Shown piece after piece: positions 1 through 8,032 of a stretch of 20,223 nt of DNA; position 1 is the stretch's first letter, and the number at the start of each line of letters is the position of its first letter. The notes under the pieces were generated by a model that saw only the letters and a program-made list of their open reading frames with translations, searched no databases and had not been told where the DNA came from. A program made the position numbers and the translations under genes. Source of the DNA: Peptococcaceae bacterium BRH_c23 (lineage in GTDB: Bacteria > Bacillota_B > Desulfitobacteriia > Desulfitobacteriales > Desulfitobacteriaceae); assembly GCA_000961805.1 (NCBI GenBank), contig LADV01000199.1:1-20223 (forward strand), written 5' to 3'.

Positions 1-156
1 GTCAGCAAGAAGAAAAAGGTGGCTCTCGTGGCCGTCATGCACAAACTTCTTCACTACATATTTGCTGTTCTTCGTGACCAAAAGCCCTTTGTGATTAAAC
101 GACCTGAAGATCATCAAACTTGGAGGACAACAAAGCCTCAACCAGCAGCTGCTTAA
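1..156 (+). CDS. IS110-family transposase, C-terminal 51 residues
   Basis: The reading frame is open from base 1 to a TAA at 154-156 and encodes the last 51 residues of a transposase. The KKKKVALVAVMHKLLHYIFAV stretch, followed by RDQKPF, is the usual C-terminal block of IS110-family (DEDD plus catalytic-serine) transposases. That family uses an element-encoded RNA to choose its target; this is established knowledge. The catalytic parts lie upstream of the window, so activity cannot be judged. It lies upstream of, and is read toward, the minus-strand two-component system. Family assignment rests on motif memory only. Confidence 0.8.
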   Translation, partial: VSKKKKVALVAVMHKLLHYIFAVLRDQKPFVIKRPEDHQTWRTTKPQPAAA

Positions 157-420
157 AGGAATAGTTTGGATACGACAGAGCCATTCGGATCGTGTCAAAG
201 GTGATGCGAGGGATACCGGAGGGCGTTAGACCGAGGATATGCTCGCCATCATCCTATTGACACGTGCACTACACCCAAACGCTTGAAGACTGCAAAGTCT
301 CTTTTACTCCAGAGAGTTACCCCAAATTGAAAGAGAGTTTGCTTGGCTAGCGCCGAGCGTCCCGTTTCTCTAGGTGGGCTTCCCAAAAATTAACGTTTAG
401 GTCATTGTTCGGATTTTTCA
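1..420 (+). mobile_element. Right end of an IS110-family insertion sequence (boundary uncertain)
   Basis: After the transposase stop, about 260 bp of non-coding, relatively GC-rich sequence runs to roughly 400-420. There the composition drops to AT-rich chromosome-like DNA. The tail holds small hairpins: CGAG/CTCG around 213-227, and a 7-bp stem (341-347 with 352-358, one G-U pair, 4-nt loop). IS1111-type members of this family carry long non-coding right ends that encode the bridge RNA, so this tail is a candidate. IS110 elements lack conventional terminal inverted repeats, so the exact edge cannot be set from one copy. Confidence 0.45.
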
Positions 421-652
421 ATGGCTTAGTTTGTTATGCCGTATTTTACAAACCGAAAATTAAAAGAAATAATCAGACAAACTCTTGACTTTTATTAGCT
501 GGTCTTTTAGTTTTTGTATAACCTATGAGCTGTTTGTTCAGCTTCCCTCCCTCATGTGAGTTATGGCAATATTCTATATATTCAAAGTAATTAAGGGAAC
601 GTTTATAACGAATATCGGGATATAAACGATAAAATCAATTTTGACGATTAAA
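421..652. other. AT-rich intergenic stretch, no gene seen
   Basis: Between the insertion-sequence tail and the terminator hairpin there is AT-rich sequence without a convincing ORF, ribosome site or promoter on either strand. It may include the target-site flank of the IS110 element. Confidence 0.5.
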
Positions 653-715
653 ATGACGGCCGATCTTCTAGAGAAGAACGGCCGTCATCAAAGAAATTTT
701 TTCATGAAAAATTTC
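653..715 (-). terminator. Hairpin region ending the two-component operon
   Basis: A 10-bp perfect stem (653-662 with 679-688) continues, after one A-A mismatch, into a 5-bp TCTTC/GAAGA stem capped by TAGA. Next to it, 693-715 is a near-palindrome of T and A runs around CATG. Both lie just past the response-regulator stop at 726. On the minus strand the main hairpin is followed by TTTAATC, so it is a plausible though not classical factor-independent terminator. Confidence 0.55.
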
Positions 716-725
716 ATATACTATT

Positions 726-1406
726 TTATATCATTCGATACAGTCGTTGTGGACGTCCGACTGTCCCATATTGTAATTTTTCTTCTACCACTTTTTCTTC
801 AACTAGATACGCAAGGTACATGCGAGCAGTAGAACGGCTAACTTCAGTTAATTGTGCAATCTGTTCAGCACTGTAAAACCCATTAGTGTTAAGCAAACTT
901 TCTTTAATGTGCTCTAAAGTTCGTACGTCAATACCTGACTGCAATTGTTTTGGGGGTCCTGTAGAGCGGATCTTTTTAAGATCGTCAACCATAGCTTGAT
1001 TCAAATTTAATGAGGTGCCTAAACGCATCTTGTATTGCTGATATTTTGCGAGGGATTCCTTCAAATGTTCCAAGTCAAAAGGTTTGAGAAGATAATCAAA
1101 TATGCCGAGCCTGAATCCCTCCTCAACGACCTCCAGCTCCTTAGAAGCGGTTATAAGAATGACATCGCAAGAGATCCCCTGTGAACGAATAGTACGTAAT
1201 AGTTCAATACCTGACCGGTCGGGCAAATAAACATCCAAAATAAGCAAATCCGGGTGTAATTCCTGCACTAGGGCTAAAGTCTGTTCAAAATTATGCGTAA
1301 CTCCCACAACACTATAGCCTTTTTGGGATTCAATATATTTGGCATGCACACGGGCAATCATAAAGTCGTCATCGACTACTAGAACCTGAAGCGGTTTTTT
1401 AACCAT
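726..1406 (-). CDS. Response regulator of the CitB/DcuR (CitT/MalR) type
   Basis: A 226-aa response regulator that would control transcription after phosphorylation by the adjacent kinase. The receiver domain covers about residues 5-125: acidic pocket D12-D14, phospho-acceptor D58 in LILDVYLPD, T86 in LITAS, and K108 in LLKPF. A helix-turn-helix (YSAEQIAQLTEVSRSTARMY, roughly residues 175-205) is typical of CitB/DcuR-type regulators. The start is the ATG at 1406 because GGGAGGACATACT precedes it; an in-frame upstream extension lies in the kinase gene and has no ribosome site. It is 13 bp downstream of the kinase stop, so the two are one operon. The target genes are not visible here. Confidence 0.9.
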   Translation of the reverse strand: MVKKPLQVLVVDDDFMIARVHAKYIESQKGYSVVGVTHNFEQTLALVQELHPDLLILDVYLPDRSGIELLRTIRSQGISCDVILITASKELEVVEEGFRLGIFDYLLKPFDLEHLKESLAKYQQYKMRLGTSLNLNQAMVDDLKKIRSTGPPKQLQSGIDVRTLEHIKESLLNTNGFYSAEQIAQLTEVSRSTARMYLAYLVEEKVVEEKLQYGTVGRPQRLYRMI

Positions 1407-1419
1407 AGTATGTCCTCCC

Positions 1420-3063
1420 TTATTGTGGCAAAATAGCTTGTAAGATTGTCCCTTCATCAACAGATTCAACCGTCAGTGTACCGCCGATATATGCTATCCG
1501 ACCCGATAACAAGGCTAATCCAAACCCCCGATCAGCCCCTTTAGTACTAACCCCGTTCTCAAATATGTGCTCTTTTATATAGGGGTTAATTCCTGGCCCT
1601 GAATCTATAACTCTAATAATCAATTGCTCGCTTTCATCGTTAATATACACAGTGATAACTGGATTTCGGGTTTTTTCTTTCCAATCTGTAAACGCTTCAA
1701 ACGAGTTTTCGATGGCATTCCCCAGTATCGTCAAAACGAGATCGCGATGTGTGCATTGATCCTGTAAGCGGGAGCAATCATCTATTATTAATTGGACTCC
1801 AAGTTCCTTGGCCCGATGGATTTTACCAAGCAGAATCCCGACGACCGCTGAGTCCCTAATATTGGCTAGAAAAAATTCTAATACCTGTTGCTGTTCATCA
1901 TTAACTTGATCGATCAATTGACGGGCTAGATCATACTCTTGTATTGTTATAAGTCCCGATATAGTATGAAGCTTATTCATGAATTCATGGCGTTGGCTCC
2001 GCAACGCATCCACATAGCGTCCCACATCAGCAAGACGTTGGTCGATTTGATCTAATTGCATTTTGTCTCGAAAAGAAGAGACTGCTCCAATTACATTGCC
2101 ACTAAGAATAACGGGAAGGCGATTAACAATGACCAAGGAATTACCAATAATCATTGGTTGGTCAAAATGACCTATCCCTGTGGCTAACACCTCTGACAGA
2201 CGCGAATTTGTAATTACGGTACTTATAGGCCTACCCAAAATATCCTCTGATGCTTCTAATCCTAGGAGGCGTTTAGCCTCTTGATTGCAGGTCTTAATCT
2301 TACCCTCTATGTCAACTGCTACAACGCCTTCCCTAATAGATTCCAAAATTGAGGCCTGTTCTTGCGTTAGAAAAGCAATTTCAAACGGCTCCATATTGAA
2401 AATTTGTCTTTTAATATGTCCCGAAAGCAAATATGCCCCCAAATGGCCGATAGTAAGCCCTACCAATCCTATACCGGCAATTATTATTAGGTAGGAGAAT
2501 ATTTTGTTCCAAATATTATCTACCAGAAAACCAACCGAAACCACGCCACGTTGACCGTGATCCATACCAAAAATCGGGGCTTTGCCACGCACCGACAAAC
2601 CTAGGGTACCCACAGCTTGGGTAATGCTGAACTCGCCGAGCAGAACTCTATGATTATCATCTCCAACCATTTTTTGGCCAATATTCTGAGGATTAGGGTG
2701 ACTATAGCGAATAAGACTCATGCTTCCAACGACTATGAACTCTGCCCCAGTCTGAGCACGAATCTTTTCAGTCAACGGCTGAATGATCAGTGAAGGGTCA
2801 GATTCCTTTTCTAAGGCTAGGGCAATATCTGGAATATCTGCCACTACTTTTGCTAAAGTGAGCGCCCTTTGTCCTACTTCGTCGAATTGGATTTTAACTA
2901 TGATATAGGAAAAAACAGTCAAGACTAAAATTAAGACTATAAAAATATCTAAAAATACAAGCCAGTTGATCTTTGCCCTCAGGCTCATTCGTTTACCTAG
3001 CCGACTAAATAGTTTAAAGAGAAACCCTTGCTTAGTTTTGGATATGACATTAGAGCTACTCAT
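1420..3063 (-). CDS. Sensor histidine kinase of the CitA/DcuS family
   Basis: A 547-aa membrane sensor kinase, probably for citrate, malate or other C4-dicarboxylates. TM1 is at about 33-57, the extracellular sensor domain at 58-188 and TM2 at 189-213. A PAS domain covers about 237-335, then the DHp and ATPase domains. The extracellular IRYSHPNPQNIGQ (118-130) resembles the ligand-pocket region of CitA/DcuS sensors. The phospho-acceptor is H359 in SQRHEFMNKLHTISGL, the family's usual H-box. The N-box is GNAIENSFEA (448-457) and the G-box DSGPGI (487-492). The ATG at 3063 has GGGGG about 8 nt upstream; an earlier in-frame TTG at 3105 lacks a ribosome site. The ligand is inferred, since no transporter adjoins. 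Confidence 0.9.
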   Translation of the reverse strand: MSSSNVISKTKQGFLFKLFSRLGKRMSLRAKINWLVFLDIFIVLILVLTVFSYIIVKIQFDEVGQRALTLAKVVADIPDIALALEKESDPSLIIQPLTEKIRAQTGAEFIVVGSMSLIRYSHPNPQNIGQKMVGDDNHRVLLGEFSITQAVGTLGLSVRGKAPIFGMDHGQRGVVSVGFLVDNIWNKIFSYLIIIAGIGLVGLTIGHLGAYLLSGHIKRQIFNMEPFEIAFLTQEQASILESIREGVVAVDIEGKIKTCNQEAKRLLGLEASEDILGRPISTVITNSRLSEVLATGIGHFDQPMIIGNSLVIVNRLPVILSGNVIGAVSSFRDKMQLDQIDQRLADVGRYVDALRSQRHEFMNKLHTISGLITIQEYDLARQLIDQVNDEQQQVLEFFLANIRDSAVVGILLGKIHRAKELGVQLIIDDCSRLQDQCTHRDLVLTILGNAIENSFEAFTDWKEKTRNPVITVYINDESEQLIIRVIDSGPGINPYIKEHIFENGVSTKGADRGFGLALLSGRIAYIGGTLTVESVDEGTILQAILPQ

Positions 3064-3406
3064 GCTGCATACCCCCACACTCAAACGATTATTGATAATC
3101 GACAATTGATATAGACACTAATCGCCTTTTGCCTTAAACCCAAAGTTTGCACAATGCCATTAAATCTATACCTTAAATTTATAAATTCGTCACATTATTT
3201 CCACAATCCTTTTATTAAAAAAATTTTACTAAGACTGTGTATTCCTTGATAGCCTATAATCGTAGTTCGATCAAGATTTTTGAAGGAAAATTGAATTTTG
3301 TGGTGAATGTAGAAAATTAGAGAGATAAACACTATGATATAAATATGACTAAGATGATGATCGCAAATAAATACTAGAGTCATCACGATGGAGAGGTGGG
3401 CAATAA
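3064..3406. promoter_or_regulatory. Divergent promoter region between kinase and antiporter genes
   Basis: A 343-bp AT-rich region between divergent genes. For the minus strand, a TATAGA about 17 nt from a GTGACG (near 3155-3195) is a weak promoter candidate. For the plus strand, TATAAT at 3255-3260 is a good -10 but has no clear -35. A perfect 7-bp inverted repeat, CGATTATTGATAATCG (3086-3101), lies just upstream of the kinase start and could be an operator or transcript hairpin. No convincing gene is present; a 73-codon minus-strand ORF here lacks a ribosome site. Confidence 0.45.
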
Positions 3407-4948
3407 GTGCATTCATTGTCTTTTTTCTGGTTAATGTTACTGGCCTCTATGGTAGCAATGCTGGGACGGTTTATTAAAATTCCGTATACCATTGCCCTAG
3501 TACTAACCGGCCTAATGGTAGGCTACTTTGGCTTATTGCCAGGTGTATATTTGGAACCGCATATCTTATTTGCCATTTTTTTGCCGCCTTTATTGTTTGA
3601 AGCCGGCATCAACATACATTTTCGACCATTGCAACGTCAGTGGAAGATCATAGGCGTATTAGCTGTTTTTGGGACCTTAATTTCTACCCTAGTCGTCGGA
3701 TATGGTATTCATTATTTTTTAGGTTTGCCGATTTTAGTTGCCTTGCTGTTTGGGGCAGTGATTTCACCGACTGATCCGATTTCGGTTTTAGCGATATTTA
3801 AGCGACTGGGGGTTAATGAACGGCTGTCGATGATTGTAGAAGCAGAGAGCTTATTTAATGACGGCATTGCAGTGGTCATGTTCGGTGTGATCCAAAGTGT
3901 GATAATTACAAGCACCTTTTCTTTATCACAGAGCCTACTTACGTTCATTATCGCTGTCTGTGGCGGGGTGGTGATCGGTATAATTATTGGGGCTTCTGCC
4001 TCCCTCATTACTAAAGAATTTGACGATCATCTCTTAGAGATTACGTTGACGACTATAGTGGCGTATGGTTCATACTTAGCAGCAGAAAGTGTGCATGTAT
4101 CTGGCGTTATTGCTGTGGTGGCAGCTAGTCTGGTTATGGGCAACTATGGCTTGCCGCGAGGAATGTCACCTGCTTCACGCCTGGCAGTCATATCATTCTG
4201 GGAATATGCGGCATTTGCTGTCAACTCGATGGTGTTTTTATTGGTTGGCTTGGAAATAACCGTCATGCCGATGGTTGCTAATCTAAATACTATTTTGGTT
4301 GCTTTTGGTGTCGTTTTGGTCGGGCGAGCAACTTCGGTCTATAGCCTCTCAGCGTTATTATCAGCCTTTGGGCAGTTTATTCCCGCTCGGTGGAGACATG
4401 TGTTGGTTTGGAGCGGGTTGAGAGGGGCGTTGTCCATGGCTATGGTGCTTGGTATTAGCACAGCGGTACCGGAAAGAGAAATACTGGTGCCGTTGATTTT
4501 TGGAGTAGTCTTGGTTTCTCTGATGGGCCAAGGGTTAACAATTGGGCCGTTGATTTCAAAGCTAGGGTTAAGTCGTAAAAAAGGTGATTCTGCAGAGTAT
4601 CAGCTTTTGCTAGGCGAAAATGTATCGCTGGGGATAGCCGTGGAAGAGCTCGACCGCAACGTTAAGCAAGGAGGGATTTCACAATGCACTCGCAACGAAA
4701 TGGTACAACGACTCGCCTTAAGGCAGCAGGAGATCGAAGAAGATATTTCTAAGCTTCATATGTCGGATGAAACGATTGCCGCAGATGAAATGAAAAAAGC
4801 CGAGCGCGTTGTCTTACTGGCCCAAAAAACGTCCTTTATCAGTTCTGCCCGCAACGAGGTTATCGACTGGAGTGTCGCAGCCAAATTGATAAGTAAGTTG
4901 GAGGAAGAGCAGGAAATAAGAGAAAAACACATTCACGATTCGCAATAG
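3407..4948 (+). CDS. CPA1-family Na+/H+ (monovalent cation/proton) antiporter
   Basis: A 513-aa integral membrane protein that exchanges Na+ (or K+) for H+. About 400 residues form roughly 12 hydrophobic segments. A hydrophilic cytosolic tail follows (about 400-513), rich in E and K and probably helical. The discontinuous-helix motif AVISPTDPISVLAIF (117-131) and the ion-binding ESLFNDGIAVVMF (147-159; N151, D152) identify the CPA1/NhaP group. The start is a GTG at 3407, preceded by GGAGAGGTGGG. The gene is monocistronic, divergent from the two-component system and followed by a terminator. Cation preference cannot be read from sequence. Control by the neighbouring kinase pair is possible but unsupported. 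Confidence 0.9.
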   Translation: MHSLSFFWLMLLASMVAMLGRFIKIPYTIALVLTGLMVGYFGLLPGVYLEPHILFAIFLPPLLFEAGINIHFRPLQRQWKIIGVLAVFGTLISTLVVGYGIHYFLGLPILVALLFGAVISPTDPISVLAIFKRLGVNERLSMIVEAESLFNDGIAVVMFGVIQSVIITSTFSLSQSLLTFIIAVCGGVVIGIIIGASASLITKEFDDHLLEITLTTIVAYGSYLAAESVHVSGVIAVVAASLVMGNYGLPRGMSPASRLAVISFWEYAAFAVNSMVFLLVGLEITVMPMVANLNTILVAFGVVLVGRATSVYSLSALLSAFGQFIPARWRHVLVWSGLRGALSMAMVLGISTAVPEREILVPLIFGVVLVSLMGQGLTIGPLISKLGLSRKKGDSAEYQLLLGENVSLGIAVEELDRNVKQGGISQCTRNEMVQRLALRQQEIEEDISKLHMSDETIAADEMKKAERVVLLAQKTSFISSARNEVIDWSVAAKLISKLEEEQEIREKHIHDSQ

Positions 4949-4957
4949 ACATGAGGC

Positions 4958-4992
4958 AAGGCTGGCGCGCAATTAATGCGTCCAGCCTTTTT
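4958..4992 (+). terminator. Terminator of the antiporter gene
   Basis: AAGGCTGG (4958-4965) pairs with CCAGCCTT (4982-4989), with an inner CGC/GCG extension, and runs into a T tract. It starts 10 bp after the stop codon; a classical factor-independent terminator. Confidence 0.85.
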
Positions 4993-5009
4993 CTCTATAT
5001 AAAACAAGC

Positions 5010-5063
5010 GAAACAAGGGGACAGGTACACTGTTTCAAAACAGTGTGCCTGTCCCCTTGTTTC
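5010..5063. repeat. 54-bp REP-like palindrome
   Basis: Two 26-nt arms (5010-5035 and 5038-5063) surround a 2-nt loop. They match at every position but one, and that mismatch (T5026 against C in the other arm) would still be a G-U pair in RNA. The arms contain CAAGGGGAC, also present in the smaller palindrome at 17781-17811, so the two belong to one dispersed repeat family. It lies between convergent genes and may also act as a transcription barrier. Mobilisation by REP-associated tyrosine transposases is known for similar repeats, but no such gene is present here. Confidence 0.8.
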
Positions 5064-5076
5064 ACCTTTGTTTCAC

Positions 5077-5775
5077 TTACCTGCGAGCCCTTACAAGACG
5101 GATAGCTAAATACAGCCAAGCCAGGTGCACCACGAGTGCTAGACCCATTGAAGTAAGATTCGCAGGATATCTGACTAGCTGAGAAGTCCAGTAAAACGGT
5201 ATGAACGCTGAGATATTGCTTACCCATTTTAAATCTAATAAATCGGCCATTGCAGCGAAAACAAAGATATTAAGCCCTTTAGAATAGGTCAATCCTTGAA
5301 CCTTGTTGTCGGCTAGAGAAAACATAATCAGAGAGACCACTACACTTTGCACACCACTCAATAAGGCAATGAAGGATACTTGGATCACGGACAACTCGAC
5401 AATCGCTAAGATGAAGCAACTCAATATCGTATAGGGGATACATAAAGCAAATGGTATAAATAATCGGTTAGCAATATACCCTGCATAGCCTATCGGCATT
5501 ACAGACATAAGTTCATAGATACTCTCGTCACGCTCGTCAATCATCAAAAAGGCTGTAATGGTTCCCAGCATATATGGAGAAAACGTCAAACAAACCGCGA
5601 GAATGTAACCATAATAAGGGCCCAGTGTAAACTCAGTTCGTTCAAGCATTGGTTCTCCAAGGGTTAGAAAAAGTTTTACTGCTGCCAAGGCTATAAACGG
5701 TACCAACATAAACAACCGTAAAACCGGGTCTCGCATCAGCCTCCTAATATCAAAGGAAAACGCTTTAGTGTTCAT
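5077..5775 (-). CDS. ABC-2 type permease, second membrane subunit (fluoroquinolone-export-like)
   Basis: A 232-aa membrane protein with about six hydrophobic segments, the last gene of the tetR-ABC locus. Its order after one ATPase and another permease, and its N-terminus (MNTKAFSFDIRRLMRDPVLR), resemble permeases annotated as fluoroquinolone-type exporters, so export of a drug-like or amphipathic compound is inferred. The ATG at 5775 is preceded by GGAGGGG six nt away; an upstream in-frame TTG at 5793 has no ribosome site. It begins 27 bp after the first permease ends. No nucleotide-binding motif is present, so it depends on the broken ATPase upstream. Confidence 0.8.
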   Translation of the reverse strand: MNTKAFSFDIRRLMRDPVLRLFMLVPFIALAAVKLFLTLGEPMLERTEFTLGPYYGYILAVCLTFSPYMLGTITAFLMIDERDESIYELMSVMPIGYAGYIANRLFIPFALCIPYTILSCFILAIVELSVIQVSFIALLSGVQSVVVSLIMFSLADNKVQGLTYSKGLNIFVFAAMADLLDLKWVSNISAFIPFYWTSQLVRYPANLTSMGLALVVHLAWLYLAIRLVRARR

Positions 5776-5802
5776 TGATAACCCCTCCTGCAACTAGTCC
5801 AT

Positions 5803-6483
5803 CTAGTTTTCGCTATGAACTCTTAAGGCTAGCTTATAAATGGCGATATCCCACACGCCTATGACCGTTAGATAGAATAAGGCCTCTTGCCAGGTTATTC
5901 CCAGAAATATGCCAATCGTAAGCTTTAACCCGGCGACATTCGGGAGAACAGAGAAGATCCACGAGTAAGGAAAACCCACAACGGCTATGCATGGAATGGA
6001 CGTCAGCAACAGAAACGGAATCATTTTGAGGAAATATTGATTGATCGATCGAGAACCCACGGTAACCAAAAATCCATACAGTGTGAAGAATACCGATAAA
6101 CCTAAAATCGTAACGGTTAGTAAAAGCCAGTTCACGTCGCTGTAATGAGTGATAACTGCAATAACGACTGAAGCGCATATCGATAATAAGCCGAGTGTCA
6201 CAACCTTTGAGATAATATACTCCCGCGGAGATAAGGGAGTCACCGCTAAATAGTCCAAGATCCCCTGCTGCTTTTCGAGCATGACGATTCCCCCAATGAA
6301 GAAGAAACCCAGCATTGCAGGATCGGAAAATACGATCAGAGCTAATGAATAATCCTTTGCCAAACCGCTTGGTATTTTCTGAAGAATAACAATGTATAAA
6401 ACAGAGATGAGGGCGTAAACAGCATAGAATCCATGCTTAAACTGAAATTTTAGATCTGATTTCATCGCCGCGATAAGCCTCAT
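5803..6483 (-). CDS. ABC-2 type permease, first membrane subunit
   Basis: A 226-aa protein with about six membrane segments and the soluble connector typical of ABC-2 permeases (EKQQGILDYLAVTPLSPREY, about 69-88, after the second segment). It would form the membrane channel with the next permease. The start ATG overlaps the ATPase stop codon as ATGA (6480-6483), implying translational coupling and one complex. Function is inferred from gene order (TetR, ATPase, two permeases), seen in multidrug exporters. Substrate is unknown. Confidence 0.82.
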   Translation of the reverse strand: MRLIAAMKSDLKFQFKHGFYAVYALISVLYIVILQKIPSGLAKDYSLALIVFSDPAMLGFFFIGGIVMLEKQQGILDYLAVTPLSPREYIISKVVTLGLLSICASVVIAVITHYSDVNWLLLTVTILGLSVFFTLYGFLVTVGSRSINQYFLKMIPFLLLTSIPCIAVVGFPYSWIFSVLPNVAGLKLTIGIFLGITWQEALFYLTVIGVWDIAIYKLALRVHSEN

Positions 6484-7335
6484 ATCAGTTCTCTCCCTGT
6501 CACTTTGATGAAGATATCCTCCAAGCTAGCATCTTGGCTGTGTATGCTCCTAATCTCCGTGTTAGAAATAATCTCTAAGAATTTTCGATTCCCGCTGAGC
6601 TGGTCAAGCACAAATTCGGAGGTGCCTTGTATACCGTGATTCATAAAGTCGACCTTGACGGTTTTGCGCCCGTATTTTAGCTTCAAGGCATAAGGACTGT
6701 CACAGAGCGATATCTGTCCATCCACTAAAAAGGCCACCCGGTCGCATAACTGTTCGGCAATGGTCATATTGTGCGTCGTCAGGAAAATTGTTTTGCCTTC
6801 CCCTTTCATCGTTAAAATGATGTCTTTAATAAGTTTTGCATTAACAGGGTCAAGCCCTGAGGTTGGCTCATCAAAAAACATCAGGGTCGGGTTATGCATA
6901 ATGCTCCTAATAAAGTTCAGGCGCATTTTCATGCCCTTGGAAAATCCTTCTACTTTTTTATCCTTATCAGGCAACAGCCCTACCCTGTCAAGCAACGCAT
7001 CAAGATCCTTGGGAGGATTCTGATAATATTGCGCGATAAGTTGTAAATTTTCTTTTGCTGTCAGCTTCAAAATATAGGTTAGGGAAGTCAAAGGCGACCC
7101 CGATCTTTTCATAGAAATCACGACCGAAGTCTTTACGTTCCTTTCCGAAAACTGTAATGCTCCCGTTATACCCTTTAAGAAACCCGATCAAAACTCTTTG
7201 GATGGTTGTTTTGCCTGACCCACTGGGACCGAGGAAACCGAAAACTTCTCCAGGGTGGATCCTGAAATCGATGCCTTTAAGTGTATTTCCCTTGGCCCCT
7301 CGATACTTATATTCCAAATTTTTAACGCTAAGCAT
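6480..7335 (-). pseudogene. ABC transporter ATP-binding subunit, split by a one-base frameshift
   Basis: Two overlapping frames together make one 284-aa ATPase. The first frame, from the ATG at 7335 (AGGAGGG upstream), carries Walker A GPSGSGKTT (residues 36-44) and runs well to NLYF at residue 89. Homology then resumes at KLTAKENL in the next frame, after an extra base at 7068. The second frame carries a FSKGMKMRL signature, Walker B LMFFDEPTSGLDP and the H-loop TTHNM, so all ATPase motifs exist. Removing one base restores a complete protein that would power the two downstream permeases. Read as it stands, the first frame ends at 7000. A sequencing error, a recent mutation or (least likely) programmed +1 frameshifting could explain it. 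Confidence 0.88.
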
Positions 7336-7353
7336 CCTAGTTCCCTCCTAAAA

Positions 7354-7399
7354 TAATCATCTGCTCATTATTAGATCAAGAGTTTATTCATTTTTACAA
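7354..7399 (-). promoter_or_regulatory. Promoter of the ABC operon with likely TetR operator
   Basis: On the minus strand, TTGTAA (7394-7399) and TCTAAT (7370-7375) are spaced by 18 nt, giving a sigma-A-type promoter. TAATCATCTGCTCATTATTA (7354-7373) overlaps the -10. It is an imperfect palindrome with 7 of 10 base pairs symmetric, and it recurs with one change upstream of the tetR gene (8033-8052). This is the expected arrangement for repression by the adjacent TetR protein. Confidence 0.65.
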
Positions 7400-7426
7400 T
7401 GACTAACTATTTTATAAGTGGTCGCT

Positions 7427-8029
7427 TCACTTTGTCATTCCCATAATCCCTAGGATGTAAAACAGGAACAAGTCGGCCATCATATCAAGCCGCTCATTTT
7501 CATCGAAAACGGTACGAAGTATCGTTATTATGCCATCGATAAGCTGTATCGAAATAAGCTCAACAAATTTCGGTTGAAAAATCATCGTTGGATTTTCAAG
7601 CTGCTCAAAATGCTCCAAGAAGTGGGCGCTGAGGAACTTAACAAATTCCCCCTTTGTGTGCTCATAGTTCGTTCCTGCGCTCATATCCAACATAATTAAA
7701 AACCTGTTCGTAAAGATGGGCTTTAATTCCGCTAAAAAGCTACGCAACGTTTTCTTCCACACAGCAAGATCGTCTGATTCACTGACATCTGCCATAACTT
7801 CACCATCATAGTGATTATTAAGCATATAGATAAAGGCATCGTGTTCGTGCTTTACAAGTTCATCAAACAAGGCTTCCTTGCTGTCAAAATAATGATACAA
7901 GTTGCCAATCGTCATACCTGCTCTTTTGGCGATCTGCCGCAAGGAAGCGTTACGATAGCCTTTTTCAAAAAACTCTTTTTCTGATTCGACTAAGATAGTT
8001 TCGCGCAACTCATCTTTTTTATATTGCAT
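7427..8029 (-). CDS. TetR-family transcriptional regulator
   Basis: A 200-aa regulator with a TetR N-terminal DNA-binding domain: ASLRQIAKRAGMTIGNLYHYF (about 28-48) is the helix-turn-helix, and FDSKEALFDEL follows as usual. The remaining 140 or so residues form the divergent ligand-binding and dimerisation region. The ATG at 8029 has AGGTGATT upstream. The gene is co-oriented with the ABC exporter 91 bp downstream, and both have the same 20-bp element at their promoters, so it probably represses itself and the exporter until a transported compound binds. The ligand is unknown. Confidence 0.92.
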   Translation of the reverse strand: MQYKKDELRETILVESEKEFFEKGYRNASLRQIAKRAGMTIGNLYHYFDSKEALFDELVKHEHDAFIYMLNNHYDGEVMADVSESDDLAVWKKTLRSFLAELKPIFTNRFLIMLDMSAGTNYEHTKGEFVKFLSAHFLEHFEQLENPTMIFQPKFVELISIQLIDGIITILRTVFDENERLDMMADLFLFYILGIMGMTK

Positions 8030-8032
8030 TAG

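Noticed and set aside
3195..3416. 73-codon minus-strand ORF in the divergent region
   Set aside because: No ribosome site, overlaps the antiporter start and has AT-driven composition.
7060..7075. Programmed +1 frameshift in the ABC ATPase
   Set aside because: No stop codon or slow codon at the shift point and no stimulatory structure seen; an indel is simpler.
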